DNA from: an uncultured Clostridia bacterium
GTDB taxonomy: Bacteria; Bacillota; Clostridia; Oscillospirales; Ruminococcaceae
Reading direction: 5' to 3'
Assembly: GCA_947600065.1 (NCBI GenBank)
Contig: CANQFZ010000006.1
Location: 1-64,000, forward strand
Length of the DNA: 64,000 nucleotides
In this document: positions 8,339 through 17,501 of the stretch, in pieces
Layout: each line of letters begins with the position of its first letter
How positions within the stretch are numbered: position 1 is the stretch's first letter
Notes under the pieces: model-generated
Database searches by the model: none
Told to the model about the DNA's origin: nothing
What the model saw: the letters and a program-made list of their open reading frames with translations, nothing else
Translations under genes and position numbers: made by a program

Positions 8339-9109
8339 ATGAACGAGTTTGGCGAAAAAGATGATGAGAAAAAGTCTGTAGACGATCTTGTCGATGAGAT
8401 ATTGAGGGAAAAGTCTGCGAAAGCAGATATGTCGGACAGGTCGGATATGTCGGACGATTCTGACAATGAAGAAGACAGAACGACCGAAACGGTAGACATT
8501 GATCCCACCGCTATCTCCAAAGAGTATCGTGATTCGGAAGAGGAAGAAAAAGAAAAGCCGTTTGAAAACGCGGTTGACTGGGTTTGCTCTATCGTTTTCA
8601 CGGCGGCAGCGGTCATACTTATAAACCTGTTTTTGTTCCGCGCAATAACCGTTGACGGCACATCTATGTGTGATACACTGCAGGATAAGGACGTTGTTAT
8701 TACGACAAACCTTGTGTTTGAGCCGAAGTTCGGCGATGTTGTAGTTATTGAGTCCGACAAGCTCATTCATTCCGAAACGGGGCTTTACGGCGAACCCATA
8801 ATAAAGCGCGTTATCGGAGAAGAAGGCGATACAATAAGGTTCGACCTTGAAACGGGCGATGTTTACCGCAACGGAGAAAAACTCAGCGAGGACTATATCT
8901 TAGGTCCTACAAACCAGAGCCACAGAGGCTGGGTCGAAAGCGGAGTGGATTATGTTGTGCCGGAAAACTGCGTCTTTGTTCTGGGCGACAACCGAATTGT
9001 TTCCCACGACAGCCGAGATCTTAATCTGATCGGCTTTGTGGACAAAAAATACATTATGGGTAAAGCGCTGTTCAGATTATTCCCGCTCGACAAGATGAGG
9101 CTTTTGTAA
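8339..9109 (+). CDS. lepB: Signal peptidase I
   Basis: A 256-residue type I signal peptidase that cleaves signal peptides at the outer face of the membrane. The cytoplasmic N-terminus (1-77) is unusually long and acidic (DMSDRSDMSDDSDNEED, EEEEKEK). One membrane helix lies at about 80-100. The catalytic Ser is residue 109 (VDGTSM) and the general-base Lys is 156 (IIKRVIG). Boxes D and E are seen as GDTIRFD and FVLGDNRIVSHDSRD. A weak AAAGAG ribosome site precedes the ATG. It lies between rplS and rbgA, a usual position. Confidence 0.94.
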   Translation: MNEFGEKDDEKKSVDDLVDEILREKSAKADMSDRSDMSDDSDNEEDRTTETVDIDPTAISKEYRDSEEEEKEKPFENAVDWVCSIVFTAAAVILINLFLFRAITVDGTSMCDTLQDKDVVITTNLVFEPKFGDVVVIESDKLIHSETGLYGEPIIKRVIGEEGDTIRFDLETGDVYRNGEKLSEDYILGPTNQSHRGWVESGVDYVVPENCVFVLGDNRIVSHDSRDLNLIGFVDKKYIMGKALFRLFPLDKMRLL

Positions 9110-9113
9110 AGCT

Positions 9114-9992
9114 ATGAGCGAGGTCGGAAATATACAGTGGTTTCCCGGTCATATGACCAAGACCAAGAGGCTTATAGAGGCTGACTTAAAGCTTGTAGAC
9201 GCAGTGGTCGAGGTAATTGACGCGAGAATACCCGAAAGCAGCAGAAACCCCATGATAGATGAAATATGTTCGGGAAAGCCGCGCGTTGTGCTTATGAACA
9301 AAAGCGACATAGCCGACGAAAGCGCGACTGCTCTCTGGAAAAGGTATTATGAAAAGCGCGGGGCGTGCGTCGTTGTGTGCGACTGTAGGAGCGGAAAGGG
9401 ACTGAACAGGTTTGTTCCCGCCGTTAAAAAACAGCTTTCGGACATTTTAGAGCGCCGAAAGTCGCGCGGCATGATAGGAAAAGCCCTTAGGCTTATGGTC
9501 GTAGGTATCCCGAATGTCGGGAAATCTTCGTTTATAAACCGAATGGCAAACTCAAAGCGCACAAAAGTCGGCGATAAGCCCGGAGTTACCCGCGGGAAAC
9601 AGTGGGTGTCCATTGATAAGGACATGGAGCTTCTGGATATGCCCGGGATATTGTGGCATAAATTTGACGACAAAGAAGCGGCGCAGAAACTTGCATTCAC
9701 GGGAGCAATAAAAGACGAGATAACCGACACGGCGGCGCTGGCAGAGGCTCTGGGAGAATTGCTCTTAGACCGTTTTCCCGAGCTTATAAAGGCTAGATAC
9801 AAGATAAGCGGCGAGGGAAATGTAATAGCCGAGATAGCCAAAAAGCGCGGAATGCTTATTTCGGGCGGAGAACCCGACACCGAGCGCGCGGCAATTACGC
9901 TCTTAGACGAGTTCAGAAGCGGAAAGATAGGCAGGATAACGCTTGACGAGCCGCCTTATTCAGAGGAAAAAGCAGATGAGCATACATCATAA
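9114..9992 (+). CDS. rbgA: Ribosome biogenesis GTPase RbgA/YlqF
   Basis: A 292-residue circularly permuted GTPase needed for late assembly of the 50S subunit. The permuted order is visible: G4 NKSD at about 63, then G1 GIPNVGKSS at about 133, a G2 threonine in [10 protein letters not shown] and G3 DMPG at about 177. The N-terminal [12 protein letters not shown] is the YlqF signature, and a C-terminal helical RNA-binding domain follows. It starts 4 bases after lepB and overlaps rnhB by 17 bases. Confidence 0.95.
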   Translation: MSEVGNIQWFPGHMTKTKRLIEADLKLVDAVVEVIDARIPESSRNPMIDEICSGKPRVVLMNKSDIADESATALWKRYYEKRGACVVVCDCRSGKGLNRFVPAVKKQLSDILERRKSRGMIGKALRLMVVGIPNVGKSSFINRMANSKRTKVGDKPGVTRGKQWVSIDKDMELLDMPGILWHKFDDKEAAQKLAFTGAIKDEITDTAALAEALGELLLDRFPELIKARYKISGEGNVIAEIAKKRGMLISGGEPDTERAAITLLDEFRSGKIGRITLDEPPYSEEKADEHTS

Positions 9993-10665
9993 AAGCAAGG
10001 ACACGCTTCTATCTTTAGATGGGCTTGAAAATGCCGAAAGCCTGCGCGATTTTGACAGGATAGTATCGGAAAAATACGGGGTCGTCTGCGGGATAGACGA
10101 GGCGGGCAGAGGTCCTATAGCGGGCGCTGTTTATGCTGCGGCGGTCATATTAGATCCAAACAAGCCGATAGAGGGTCTGAACGACAGTAAAAAGCTCACC
10201 CCCAAAAAGCGTGAAAAGCTGTTTGAGGAAATTTGGGACAAGGCGCTCGCGGCGAGCGTGTCGTGCGCTTCGGCTGAGGAAATCGACAGGACAGATATCC
10301 TGTCGGCAGACCTGCTCGCAATGGCGAGGGCGTTTGAGGGTCTGTGTATAAGCCCGAAGATAGTCCTTGTGGACGGAGATGTTCTCCCCGAGCTTAATGA
10401 CCCGATGAACATAAAAGTGAAATACAGCGGCGAGCTTAAAAACGTCATAGGCGGCGACGCAAAAAGCGAAGCAATAGCGGCGGCGTCGATCCTGGCGAAA
10501 GTGACGCGTGACAGGGAAATGGCAGAGCTTGCTCTGAAATACCCGCAGTACGGCTTTGAAAAGCACAAGGGCTATGGCACGAAAGCTCACTATGAAGCCA
10601 TTGATAAATACGGGCTTTGTCCTATTCACAGAAGGTCATTTTTAAAGAAATACAAAAATGAGTGA
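9976..10665 (+). CDS. rnhB: Ribonuclease HII
   Basis: A 229-residue type 2 RNase H that removes RNA from RNA/DNA hybrids and misincorporated ribonucleotides. The catalytic Asp-Glu pair is in [13 protein letters not shown], with [13 protein letters not shown], a third acidic residue in ILVDGD-like KIVLVDGD, and [15 protein letters not shown]. The ATG at 9976 follows AGAGGA by eight bases; an upstream TTG at 9943 is less likely. The last codons overlap yraN by 8 bases, so translation is coupled. Confidence 0.94.
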   Translation: MSIHHKSKDTLLSLDGLENAESLRDFDRIVSEKYGVVCGIDEAGRGPIAGAVYAAAVILDPNKPIEGLNDSKKLTPKKREKLFEEIWDKALAASVSCASAEEIDRTDILSADLLAMARAFEGLCISPKIVLVDGDVLPELNDPMNIKVKYSGELKNVIGGDAKSEAIAAASILAKVTRDREMAELALKYPQYGFEKHKGYGTKAHYEAIDKYGLCPIHRRSFLKKYKNE

Positions 10666-11038
10666 CAAACAGGAAAAAGGCGCGCTCGGAGAAGACGCGG
10701 TATGCGCGGAGCTTATACGGCGCGGACACAGTATTATCTGCCGAAATTTCCGAAAAAGGGTCGGAGAGATAGATATAATTTCAAAAGTGGGCGGGTTTAT
10801 TGTTTTTACCGAAGTCAAAACCAGAAAATATAACAGCCTGATAAGCGGCGCAGAAGCAGTAGATCCCGCAAAACAGCGGAAGATAATTCTGACTGCCGAC
10901 GCTTATCTTTCGGAAAACCCCACCGACCTACAGCCGCGTTATGACATAGCGGAGGTCACCGTAGACAGGGGAAAGGTCGCGGGAATAAACATATACGAGG
11001 ACGCATTTTCGACCGACGGGGTTTATACCGTAAATTGA
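10658..11038 (+). CDS. YraN family protein (UPF0102)
   Basis: A 126-residue protein with the endonuclease-like fold of the YraN family. The motif G-x8-A ([13 protein letters not shown]), the strand [10 protein letters not shown] and [10 protein letters not shown]-like [10 protein letters not shown] are visible; the Asp, Glu and Lys of these strands make up a PD-(D/E)XK-like site. The biochemical function is not established. Genomic linkage to rnhB is common across bacteria and is seen here as an overlap. Confidence 0.85.
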   Translation: MSDKQEKGALGEDAVCAELIRRGHSIICRNFRKRVGEIDIISKVGGFIVFTEVKTRKYNSLISGAEAVDPAKQRKIILTADAYLSENPTDLQPRYDIAEVTVDRGKVAGINIYEDAFSTDGVYTVN

Positions 11039-11052
11039 AAGGAACAGAAGAT

Positions 11053-12543
11053 ATGAACTATGTGAGCACGAGAAATTCTTCTTTAAAGGTAACAAGCGCA
11101 CACGCTATTGTAAAGGGACTTTCCGACGAGGGCGGACTGTTTGTTCCCGAAAGCATTCCTGCGCTTACAAAAGAGGAAATAATGAGCCTTGGAGATAAAA
11201 AGTATTCGGAGAGAGCGTTTGAGATATTCTCGAAATTCTTGACTGACTTTACTCCCGAGGAGCTTAGATATTGCGTTGAGAGCGCGTATAATACGAAGAA
11301 TTTCGACAGCGAAAATATAGCCGAGATAACAAAGCTTAAAGGCAATAGATATGTTCTCGAACTTTGGCACGGTCCTACCTGCGCATTTAAGGATATGGCG
11401 CTCCAGATACTGCCGTATCTTCTTACAACGTCCGCTAAAAAAGAAGTCAGCGGAAAGCATATAGCCATTCTCGTAGCAACGAGCGGCGATACGGGAAAAG
11501 CCGCGCTCGAAGGCTTTAAGGACGTAGACGGAACTTCTATCTGCGTTTTCTATCCCGAAGACGGCGTGTCTCCCATGCAGAAGCGCCAGATGACCACGCA
11601 GGAAGGCAAAAACGTAAACGTCTCGGCGGTAAAGGGAAATTTTGACGACTGTCAGAACGGAGTAAAGGCGATATTCACAGACCGTGATACCGAGCAAAAG
11701 CTCCTTGAAAATAACATTCTGCTGTCGAGCGCAAATTCAATCGACTGGGGCAGACTTGCGCCGCAGATAGTTTATTATGTTTCGACATATGCACTGCTCG
11801 TAAAAAACGGCGAAATTTCTTTCGGTGAGAAGATAAATATCGTTGTTCCCACGGGCAATTTCGGAAACATTCTGGCGGCGTATTACGCAAAGCGTATGGG
11901 CATACCCGTAAACAAGCTCATCTGTGCTTCTAACAGCAACAACGTCCTCACCGATTTTATAAACACGGGCGTTTACGACAGAAACAGAAAGTTCTATACG
12001 ACTGTTTCTCCGTCTATGGATATACTTATCTCGTCAAATCTCGAGCGTTTGCTCTATCACTTTACGGACGAAAACGACAAGCTCATAAACGAGTGGTTCA
12101 AGTCTCTTAAAGATACGGGAAGATACGAGGTAAACGAAGAAGTAAAGAAAAAGCTCTCCGAGGAGTTCTTTGCGGGCTTCTGTACAGATGATGAAACAAA
12201 ATTGCAGATAAAGAAAACGTTTGAAGAAGAAAATTATCTTCTCGATACGCATACGGCAGTAGCAGTCAAGGTTTACGAGGATTATAAGGCGAAAACGGGC
12301 GACAATACAAAGACAATTATCGCTTCTACCGCAAATCCCTATAAATTCGGACGGGCGGTTTTCGAGTCGGTCGGCGGAAACGCCGATGGCGACGAGTTTG
12401 ATGTTATTGCATCTCTCGAAGAAAAAACGGGCACAAAGATCCCCGCGCCTCTTGCCGCAACAAGAGACAAAGCTGTTAGATTTACGGGAAGCGTAGAAAA
12501 GCAGGACATGACAAAGGCTGTCCTTGACTTTCTCAAAAGCTGA
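11053..12543 (+). CDS. thrC: Threonine synthase
   Basis: A 496-residue PLP enzyme converting O-phosphohomoserine to threonine. The PLP lysine lies in GPTCAFKDMALQ, the phosphate-binding and substrate region in LVATSGDTGKAALEGF, and a further loop in VPTGNFGNILAAYYAKRMG. The length fits the long fungal-like/bacterial class. The ATG at 11053 follows AAAGGA by nine bases. It overlaps the next gene by one base (TGATG). With asd at 49 kb it belongs to aspartate-family amino-acid synthesis, though the two are not linked. Confidence 0.95.
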   Translation: MNYVSTRNSSLKVTSAHAIVKGLSDEGGLFVPESIPALTKEEIMSLGDKKYSERAFEIFSKFLTDFTPEELRYCVESAYNTKNFDSENIAEITKLKGNRYVLELWHGPTCAFKDMALQILPYLLTTSAKKEVSGKHIAILVATSGDTGKAALEGFKDVDGTSICVFYPEDGVSPMQKRQMTTQEGKNVNVSAVKGNFDDCQNGVKAIFTDRDTEQKLLENNILLSSANSIDWGRLAPQIVYYVSTYALLVKNGEISFGEKINIVVPTGNFGNILAAYYAKRMGIPVNKLICASNSNNVLTDFINTGVYDRNRKFYTTVSPSMDILISSNLERLLYHFTDENDKLINEWFKSLKDTGRYEVNEEVKKKLSEEFFAGFCTDDETKLQIKKTFEEENYLLDTHTAVAVKVYEDYKAKTGDNTKTIIASTANPYKFGRAVFESVGGNADGDEFDVIASLEEKTGTKIPAPLAATRDKAVRFTGSVEKQDMTKAVLDFLKS

Positions 12544-13244
12544 TGCTGTATACGATAGGCGACCTTCATCTTTCGCTCGGCACAAATAAGCCTATGGATA
12601 TTTTCGCGGGCTGGGATAATCATGTCGAGCGGTTGAAAGAAAACTGGAACTCTAAAATAACCGACGAGGATACGGTCGTGCTTCCGGGCGACCATTCGTG
12701 GGCAATGAAGCTCGAGGACACTGCGGCGGATCTAAAGTTTATAAATTCCGAGCTTAAGGGCAGGAAAATTCTCACCAAAGGAAATCACGACCTCTGGTGG
12801 CAGACGATGAACAAGATAACCGCGTTTGCCGAGAAAAACGGCTTTTCAAACATAAGCTTTTTATATAACAACGCTTTTCTTGTCGAAGGCTTGTCTGTCT
12901 GCGGAACGCGCGGCTGGATAAGCGAAAACGGCGAGCCTGCGGACGCAAAGGTCCTTGCAAGGGAAGCGGGAAGGCTCGAAATGTCACTCCAAGCGGGCGT
13001 AAAGCTCGGCGGCGAGCTTGTGGCGTTTATACATTATCCGCCCGTATACCGCGGAGAAGTGAACCGGCCGATAGTAGACGTTCTGAAAAAATACGGCGTA
13101 AAGCGCTGTTTTTATGCACATCTACACGGCGGAGCAATAAGAGGCGCGATTGAAGGAATGTACGGCGGGATAGAATATAAGCTCGTTTCGGCGGATTCCT
13201 TAAAGTTCGACCCCGTAGCGGTAAACGGGAATATGACAAAGTAA
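12543..13244 (+). CDS. Calcineurin-like metallophosphoesterase
   Basis: A 233-residue phosphoesterase. The metal-binding series is intact: GDLHL (residues 6-10), LPGDHSWAM (in place of GDxxD), KGNHDLWW and the late IHYPPVY and CFYAHLHGGA with paired His. Substrate unknown; this form resembles the small stand-alone proteins annotated as serine/threonine phosphatase-like. The start codon overlaps the thrC stop, so expression is coupled. Confidence 0.85.
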   Translation: MLYTIGDLHLSLGTNKPMDIFAGWDNHVERLKENWNSKITDEDTVVLPGDHSWAMKLEDTAADLKFINSELKGRKILTKGNHDLWWQTMNKITAFAEKNGFSNISFLYNNAFLVEGLSVCGTRGWISENGEPADAKVLAREAGRLEMSLQAGVKLGGELVAFIHYPPVYRGEVNRPIVDVLKKYGVKRCFYAHLHGGAIRGAIEGMYGGIEYKLVSADSLKFDPVAVNGNMTK

Positions 13245-13273
13245 ATAATTGGGGCACAGCCCTGTAAAATAAC

Positions 13274-13301
13274 CGTCCTTAAAGCTATAGCTTTTTAGGA
13301 C
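13274..13301 (+). promoter_or_regulatory. Hairpin in the tig 5' region
   Basis: GTCCTTAAAGCTA and TAGCTTTTTAGGAC form a near-perfect stem immediately before the AAGGAAGGAAA ribosome site of tig. It could shield the ribosome site or mark the end of the upstream transcript. Confidence 0.4.
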
Positions 13302-13318
13302 AAGGAAGGAAATTAAAA

Positions 13319-14602
13319 ATGGAAATTGTATCAAAAAACAACACGGCAGTAAATACTTATGCGCTCGAAATAAAGTTCGGTGCGGACGAGTTGGAAACGG
13401 CGATAAATGCCGCATATAACCGTCAGAAGTCGAAGATATCCGTTCCGGGCTTTAGAAAAGGAAAAGCGCCGAGAAAGATAATCGAATCAAAATTTGGAGA
13501 GAGCGTTTTCTATGAGGACGCTGTTGATATCCTCTACAAGCAGAATATCGACAAGCTTGTCGAAGATTTTGAAAAAGAGGTCGTAGATATTCAGAACTCC
13601 GAAATAACCGAAGTTAACAAGGAAAACGGAGTTACATTAAAGACCGAGTTTATCACAAAGCCCGATGTTGAAATTTCCGACTATAAGGGTTTAAAGGTAA
13701 AGAAAACCGTCAAGACTGTAACAGACGAGGATATCTCCAAAGAACTGGACAACATGCGCGAAAGAGTTGCAAGACTTGTAAGCGTTGAGGACAGAGCTGT
13801 CCGGAATGGCGATACGGCTGTGATCGACTTTGAGGGATTTGTAGACGGAGTTGCTTTTGAAAACGGAAAGGGTGAAAAGTTCCCGCTTGAAATAGGCTCG
13901 AATACATTTATCCCCGGCTTTGAAGAGCAGGTAATAGGAAAGAATATCGGCGAGGAATTTGACGTAAACGTTACATTCCCCGAGGATTATCAGGAAGAGA
14001 CCTTAAAGGGCAAGCCCGCAGTATTCAAGTGCAAGCTCCATGAGATAAAGTCAAAGGAAATGCCCGAGCTTAACGACGATTTCGTAAAGGACGTTTCCGA
14101 AAAGGACACCGTAGACGAGCTTAAAGCAGATATCCGCGAGAGGCTCGAAAAGAAAAACGCCGAGGATTCCGAGAACGAGGCTGATGCGGCGCTTATGGAA
14201 GCAATGCTAGCAAATATGAAGGCACAGATACCTCAGGCTATGTTCGAGCGTCATATCGACGACCGTATCCGCGAGTGGAGCGCGCGTACCCGCATAAGCG
14301 TTCAGGATTACCTCAAATATACGGGAATGACCGCAGTTCAGTTCCGCGCAAATTTTGAGGAATCGTCAAATCGCCAGGTTCGTATGAGACTTGCGCTTGA
14401 AAAAATAGCAGAGCTCGAAAATCTCGAAGTGGCTCAGGAAGAAGTTGACAAGGAGGTAGCTGACCTTGCAGAGCAGTATAAGGTAGACGTTGAGAAGGTA
14501 AAGGAGCTCATTCCCGAAAAGACTATAATAAGCGATTTGAAGATAGAAAAGGCACTGGATCTTGTAAAGAACAGCGCAGAAATAGAGGAAGTTACCGAAT
14601 AA
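13319..14602 (+). CDS. tig: Trigger factor
   Basis: A 427-residue ribosome-associated chaperone and peptidyl-prolyl isomerase. The ribosome-docking signature is at 39-48 (VPGFRKGKAPRK), the FKBP-like domain at about 150-240 (GDTAVIDFEGFVDG, GSNTFIPGFEEQVIG, VNVTFPEDYQ) and the helical C-terminal arms follow. Normal length. It heads tig-clpP-clpX, the classic order. Confidence 0.97.
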   Translation: MEIVSKNNTAVNTYALEIKFGADELETAINAAYNRQKSKISVPGFRKGKAPRKIIESKFGESVFYEDAVDILYKQNIDKLVEDFEKEVVDIQNSEITEVNKENGVTLKTEFITKPDVEISDYKGLKVKKTVKTVTDEDISKELDNMRERVARLVSVEDRAVRNGDTAVIDFEGFVDGVAFENGKGEKFPLEIGSNTFIPGFEEQVIGKNIGEEFDVNVTFPEDYQEETLKGKPAVFKCKLHEIKSKEMPELNDDFVKDVSEKDTVDELKADIRERLEKKNAEDSENEADAALMEAMLANMKAQIPQAMFERHIDDRIREWSARTRISVQDYLKYTGMTAVQFRANFEESSNRQVRMRLALEKIAELENLEVAQEEVDKEVADLAEQYKVDVEKVKELIPEKTIISDLKIEKALDLVKNSAEIEEVTE

Positions 14603-14629
14603 TTCCTCTCAATTTGAAAGGAGAGTACT

Positions 14630-15235
14630 ATGGCTTATATTCCTTATGTTGTAGAGCAAAGCGCTCACGGAGAACGTTCGTATGATATTTTTTCCCGTCT
14701 GCTCAACGACAGGATAATACTTTTGCATGACGAAGTAAATTCCGCGACAGCGAGCGTTGTTGTTGCACAAATGCTTTATCTCGAAGGTCAGGACCCCGAC
14801 AAAGATATATTCCTTTATATAAACAGCCCCGGAGGTTCTGTGTCCGACGGAATGGCTATTTATGATACTATGCAGTATATAAAGTGCGATGTGTCTACTA
14901 TCTGTATGGGAATGGCGGCGTCAATGGGAGCGTTTTTGCTTTCATCGGGCGCAAAAGGAAAGCGCATAGCTCTCCCGAACAGCGAGATTATGATACACCA
15001 GCCTCTTATCGCAGGCGGCGGTATTTCCGGACAAGTAACCGACATTATGATAAGGTCGAATTATCTACAGCGCACCAAAGAGCGCTTGAACCGCATACTC
15101 AGCGAGAATACGGGAAAGCCCTATGAAACGGTTTGTCAGGATACCGAGCGCGACAATTTTATGACAGCCGAAGAAGCTTTGGAATACGGCCTTATAGACA
15201 AGGTGTACAATTCTCGTGACAACGGCGCGAAATGA
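14630..15235 (+). CDS. clpP: ATP-dependent Clp protease proteolytic subunit
   Basis: A 201-residue serine peptidase forming the tetradecameric Clp barrel. The catalytic Ser98 is in GMAASMGAF, His123 in MIHQPL, and the Asp in the DTERDNFM segment at about 171. Oxyanion glycines in YINSPGGSV are intact. A strong AAAGGAGAG site precedes the ATG. It pairs with the clpX that follows. Confidence 0.98.
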   Translation: MAYIPYVVEQSAHGERSYDIFSRLLNDRIILLHDEVNSATASVVVAQMLYLEGQDPDKDIFLYINSPGGSVSDGMAIYDTMQYIKCDVSTICMGMAASMGAFLLSSGAKGKRIALPNSEIMIHQPLIAGGGISGQVTDIMIRSNYLQRTKERLNRILSENTGKPYETVCQDTERDNFMTAEEALEYGLIDKVYNSRDNGAK

Positions 15236-15257
15236 ATCTGAACGGAGGAATGGTTCT

Positions 15258-16553
15258 ATGATGACCTGCTCGTTTTGCGGAAAGAGCGAATCACAGGCGC
15301 GAATGTTGTTCGGCGGGAACGACGGAGCCGTTATATGCAGCGACTGCGTTGTCGCTTCGTATAATCTGCTTTTAGAGAACGGAGACGTAAAGCCCCCCAG
15401 AAGCATAAGACGCACCCCAAAAGCAAAGCAGACGGATTTTCTCTCAGACCCCGAAAGCATTATAACTCCCGAGGAGATAAAAGCGTATCTCGATAGGTAT
15501 ATTATCGGTCAGGACGAGGCGAAAAAAGTTCTCGCGGTGTCTGTTTATAACCACTATAAGCGCATTTTTATGCAGTCGGACGAAAGCGATGAGGTAGAAC
15601 TTCAGAAGTCTAACGTTCTTTTGCTCGGACCTACGGGCGTAGGAAAGACGCTTCTGGCGCAGAGCCTTGCAAAGCTTTTGAATGTTCCGTTTGCAATTGC
15701 TGACGCTACAACGCTGACGCAGGCGGGCTATGTCGGAGAGGACGTTGAAAACGTTCTTTTGCGCCTTGTGCAGGCGGCGGATTTCGACATTGAGGCGGCG
15801 GAGCGCGGAATTATCTACATTGATGAAATCGACAAAATATCCCGCCGCAGCGAAAACACCTCTATAACAAGAGATGTCAGCGGCGAGGGAGTTCAGCAGG
15901 CGCTCTTAAAGATAATCGAAGGCACTGTTTCAAACGTACCTCCCCAGGGCGGCAGAAAACACCCCCAGCAGGAGTTTATACAGGTAAACACAAAGAACAT
16001 TCTGTTTATCTGCGGTGGAGCGTTCGAGGGAATAGAAAAGATGATAGCCCAGCGCGTTTCAAGCTCGGCTATGGGCTTTGGCGCTGACGTGAAATCAGCA
16101 AAGGCAAAGGAGAGCGCCGACCTTTTAAAGCAGGTAAACCAGCAGGATCTTGTAAAGTTCGGCATAATCCCCGAGCTTATCGGAAGACTTCCTGTTGTTG
16201 TGCCGCTTGAAGCGCTCGACGAAGAAGCGCTCGTGAGAATACTTGACGAGCCGAAGAATGCGCTTATAAAGCAGTATAAGTGCTTGTTCAGCGCAGACGG
16301 TATCGAGCTTGAGTTTGAGCCCGAGGCGCTAAAGGCAATTGCTAAAAAGGCAATTGAAACAAAAACAGGCGCAAGAGGACTTCGGTCTATTGTCGAGAAC
16401 ACTTTGAGAGAGGTTATGTTTACAGCTCCGAGCGACCCGACGATAACAAAGATAACCATAACCGAGGGCTGTCTTGAAGGCGGCGAGCCTACGATTACAC
16501 ATGACGATTCCCGAGGAAAAACGGTGAAAGTTACAAAAAAGAAAACAGGCTGA
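15258..16553 (+). CDS. clpX: ATP-dependent Clp protease ATP-binding subunit ClpX
   Basis: A 431-residue AAA+ unfoldase. The N-terminal C4 zinc finger (CSFCGKSE...CSDCV), Walker A GPTGVGKT, the substrate pore loop [11 protein letters not shown], Walker [11 protein letters not shown] and the ClpP-docking loop region ([12 protein letters not shown] preceded by IPELIGRLP) are present. The ATG at 15258 follows GGAGG by nine bases; an upstream in-frame start at 15216 lies inside clpP and is not needed. Confidence 0.98.
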   Translation: MMTCSFCGKSESQARMLFGGNDGAVICSDCVVASYNLLLENGDVKPPRSIRRTPKAKQTDFLSDPESIITPEEIKAYLDRYIIGQDEAKKVLAVSVYNHYKRIFMQSDESDEVELQKSNVLLLGPTGVGKTLLAQSLAKLLNVPFAIADATTLTQAGYVGEDVENVLLRLVQAADFDIEAAERGIIYIDEIDKISRRSENTSITRDVSGEGVQQALLKIIEGTVSNVPPQGGRKHPQQEFIQVNTKNILFICGGAFEGIEKMIAQRVSSSAMGFGADVKSAKAKESADLLKQVNQQDLVKFGIIPELIGRLPVVVPLEALDEEALVRILDEPKNALIKQYKCLFSADGIELEFEPEALKAIAKKAIETKTGARGLRSIVENTLREVMFTAPSDPTITKITITEGCLEGGEPTITHDDSRGKTVKVTKKKTG

Positions 16554-16574
16554 TGATTAGTTGAAATTAAAGCT

Positions 16575-16611
16575 GTTCGGTATCAATTTTCCGATACCGA
16601 ACGGCTCTTTT
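16575..16611 (+). terminator. Rho-independent terminator after clpX
   Basis: A 10-bp perfect stem GTTCGGTATC (16575-16584) / GATACCGAAC (16593-16602) is followed by GGCTCTTTT. It ends the tig-clpP-clpX transcript. Confidence 0.8.
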
Positions 16612-16628
16612 GATTATTAGGAGAAAAT

Positions 16629-16691
16629 ATGGGAAAGGTATATAGAAAACAGCAGGTAGAGGGGAGTTACCGTGCCTGCCGTTATTCATAA
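16629..16691 (+). CDS. Possible 20-residue leader peptide
   Basis: An ATG at 16629, preceded by AGGAG at 16619-16623, opens a 20-codon frame (MGKVYRKQQVEGSYRACRYS) that overlaps the GTG start of the next gene by 20 bases in another frame. The good ribosome site and overlap suggest translational coupling, but the frame is short and could be chance. Confidence 0.35.
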   Translation: MGKVYRKQQVEGSYRACRYS

Positions 16692-17169
16692 CAGACAGTA
16701 TTTCCGGCTCAATCTAAACGGGGAAATAATGCTGACCTCGGTGTCGGCTTTTTCTGACGGATATTTTTCCGTTGACGGTCTTGACGGGGAAGAATATATA
16801 ACGCTTGACAAAATTCGCGAGCTGTTTAGTGAAGACGTCCTTTGCGTAAAGCCGAGTGACAATGAAACAGTGAGCTTCGGCGCGCTCGGAAAGGCACGCT
16901 GTAAGACAGTTTACGACGTGCTGAAAGAGGAAAAAATAAAGGAAATAGAAAACGAACTGCTTCGGCTTCAGAATAAGCCCGACGCGCTCGAAACCGCGCG
17001 GCAGGCTTATCTAAACTATCTTATGCTCCCCACCGAGCAAAACAAAGAAAAGCTCCGCTTTGCATACAAGGCAGTCCCCGAACATCAGAGAATGTATTTG
17101 GGCGATATGGACACTCGGGACAGGGATTATATACGGATACTTTATACTGATGATAAGCGTGAAGTTTAA
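16672..17169 (+). CDS. Hypothetical protein
   Basis: A 165-residue soluble protein I do not recognise. The N-terminal half is beta-rich and acidic (LNGEIMLTSVSAFSDGYFSVDGLDGEEYITLDKIRELF). The second half is a helical, charged segment, LKEEKIKEIENELLRLQ, possibly a short coiled coil, ending in DRDYIRILYTDDKREV. No signal peptide or membrane helix. The GTG start has a GAGGGGAG ribosome site. It sits between the clpX terminator and the MGMT-like gene, 23 bases before it, so the two are probably co-transcribed. Confidence 0.6.
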   Translation: MPAVIHNRQYFRLNLNGEIMLTSVSAFSDGYFSVDGLDGEEYITLDKIRELFSEDVLCVKPSDNETVSFGALGKARCKTVYDVLKEEKIKEIENELLRLQNKPDALETARQAYLNYLMLPTEQNKEKLRFAYKAVPEHQRMYLGDMDTRDRDYIRILYTDDKREV

Positions 17170-17192
17170 GCTGTAAGTTGCAGGAGAAAGCA

Positions 17193-17501
17193 ATGAAAAC
17201 ATTTGAAAAGATCTACGAGGTCGTAAAGAAAATACCATATGGTAAGGTCGCGACATACGGGCAGATAGCGTGTATGTGCGGAAATCCCCGCTTATCAAGG
17301 GCGGTCGGATATGCTCTCCATTCAAACCCCGACCCCGAAAATATACGCTGTTATCGCGTTGTAAACCGCTTTGGAAAGCTCGCTCCCGCGTTTGCCTTCG
17401 GCGGTCAGGAAAAGCAGGCTGAACTGCTCAGGGCAGAGGGAATCGAAGTAAGCGATGATTATACCGTAGACCTTGAAAAATACTTGTGGAACGGCTGTTA
17501 G
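17193..17501 (+). CDS. MGMT-family (alkyltransferase-like) DNA-binding protein
   Basis: A 102-residue protein matching the DNA-binding domain of O6-alkylguanine alkyltransferases: VVKKIPYGKVATYGQIA, the winged-helix arginine region LSRAVGYALHSNP, then the active-site region and GKLAPAFAFGG-EKQAELLRAEGIEV. The active-site motif PCHRV is changed to RCYRV: Cys53 is kept but the relay His is Tyr54 and the Pro is Arg52. Ordinary alkyltransferase-like proteins instead lose the Cys. Whether it transfers alkyl groups or only flags lesions for excision repair is open. The ATG at 17193 follows GGAGA. Confidence 0.85.
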   Translation: MKTFEKIYEVVKKIPYGKVATYGQIACMCGNPRLSRAVGYALHSNPDPENIRCYRVVNRFGKLAPAFAFGGQEKQAELLRAEGIEVSDDYTVDLEKYLWNGC

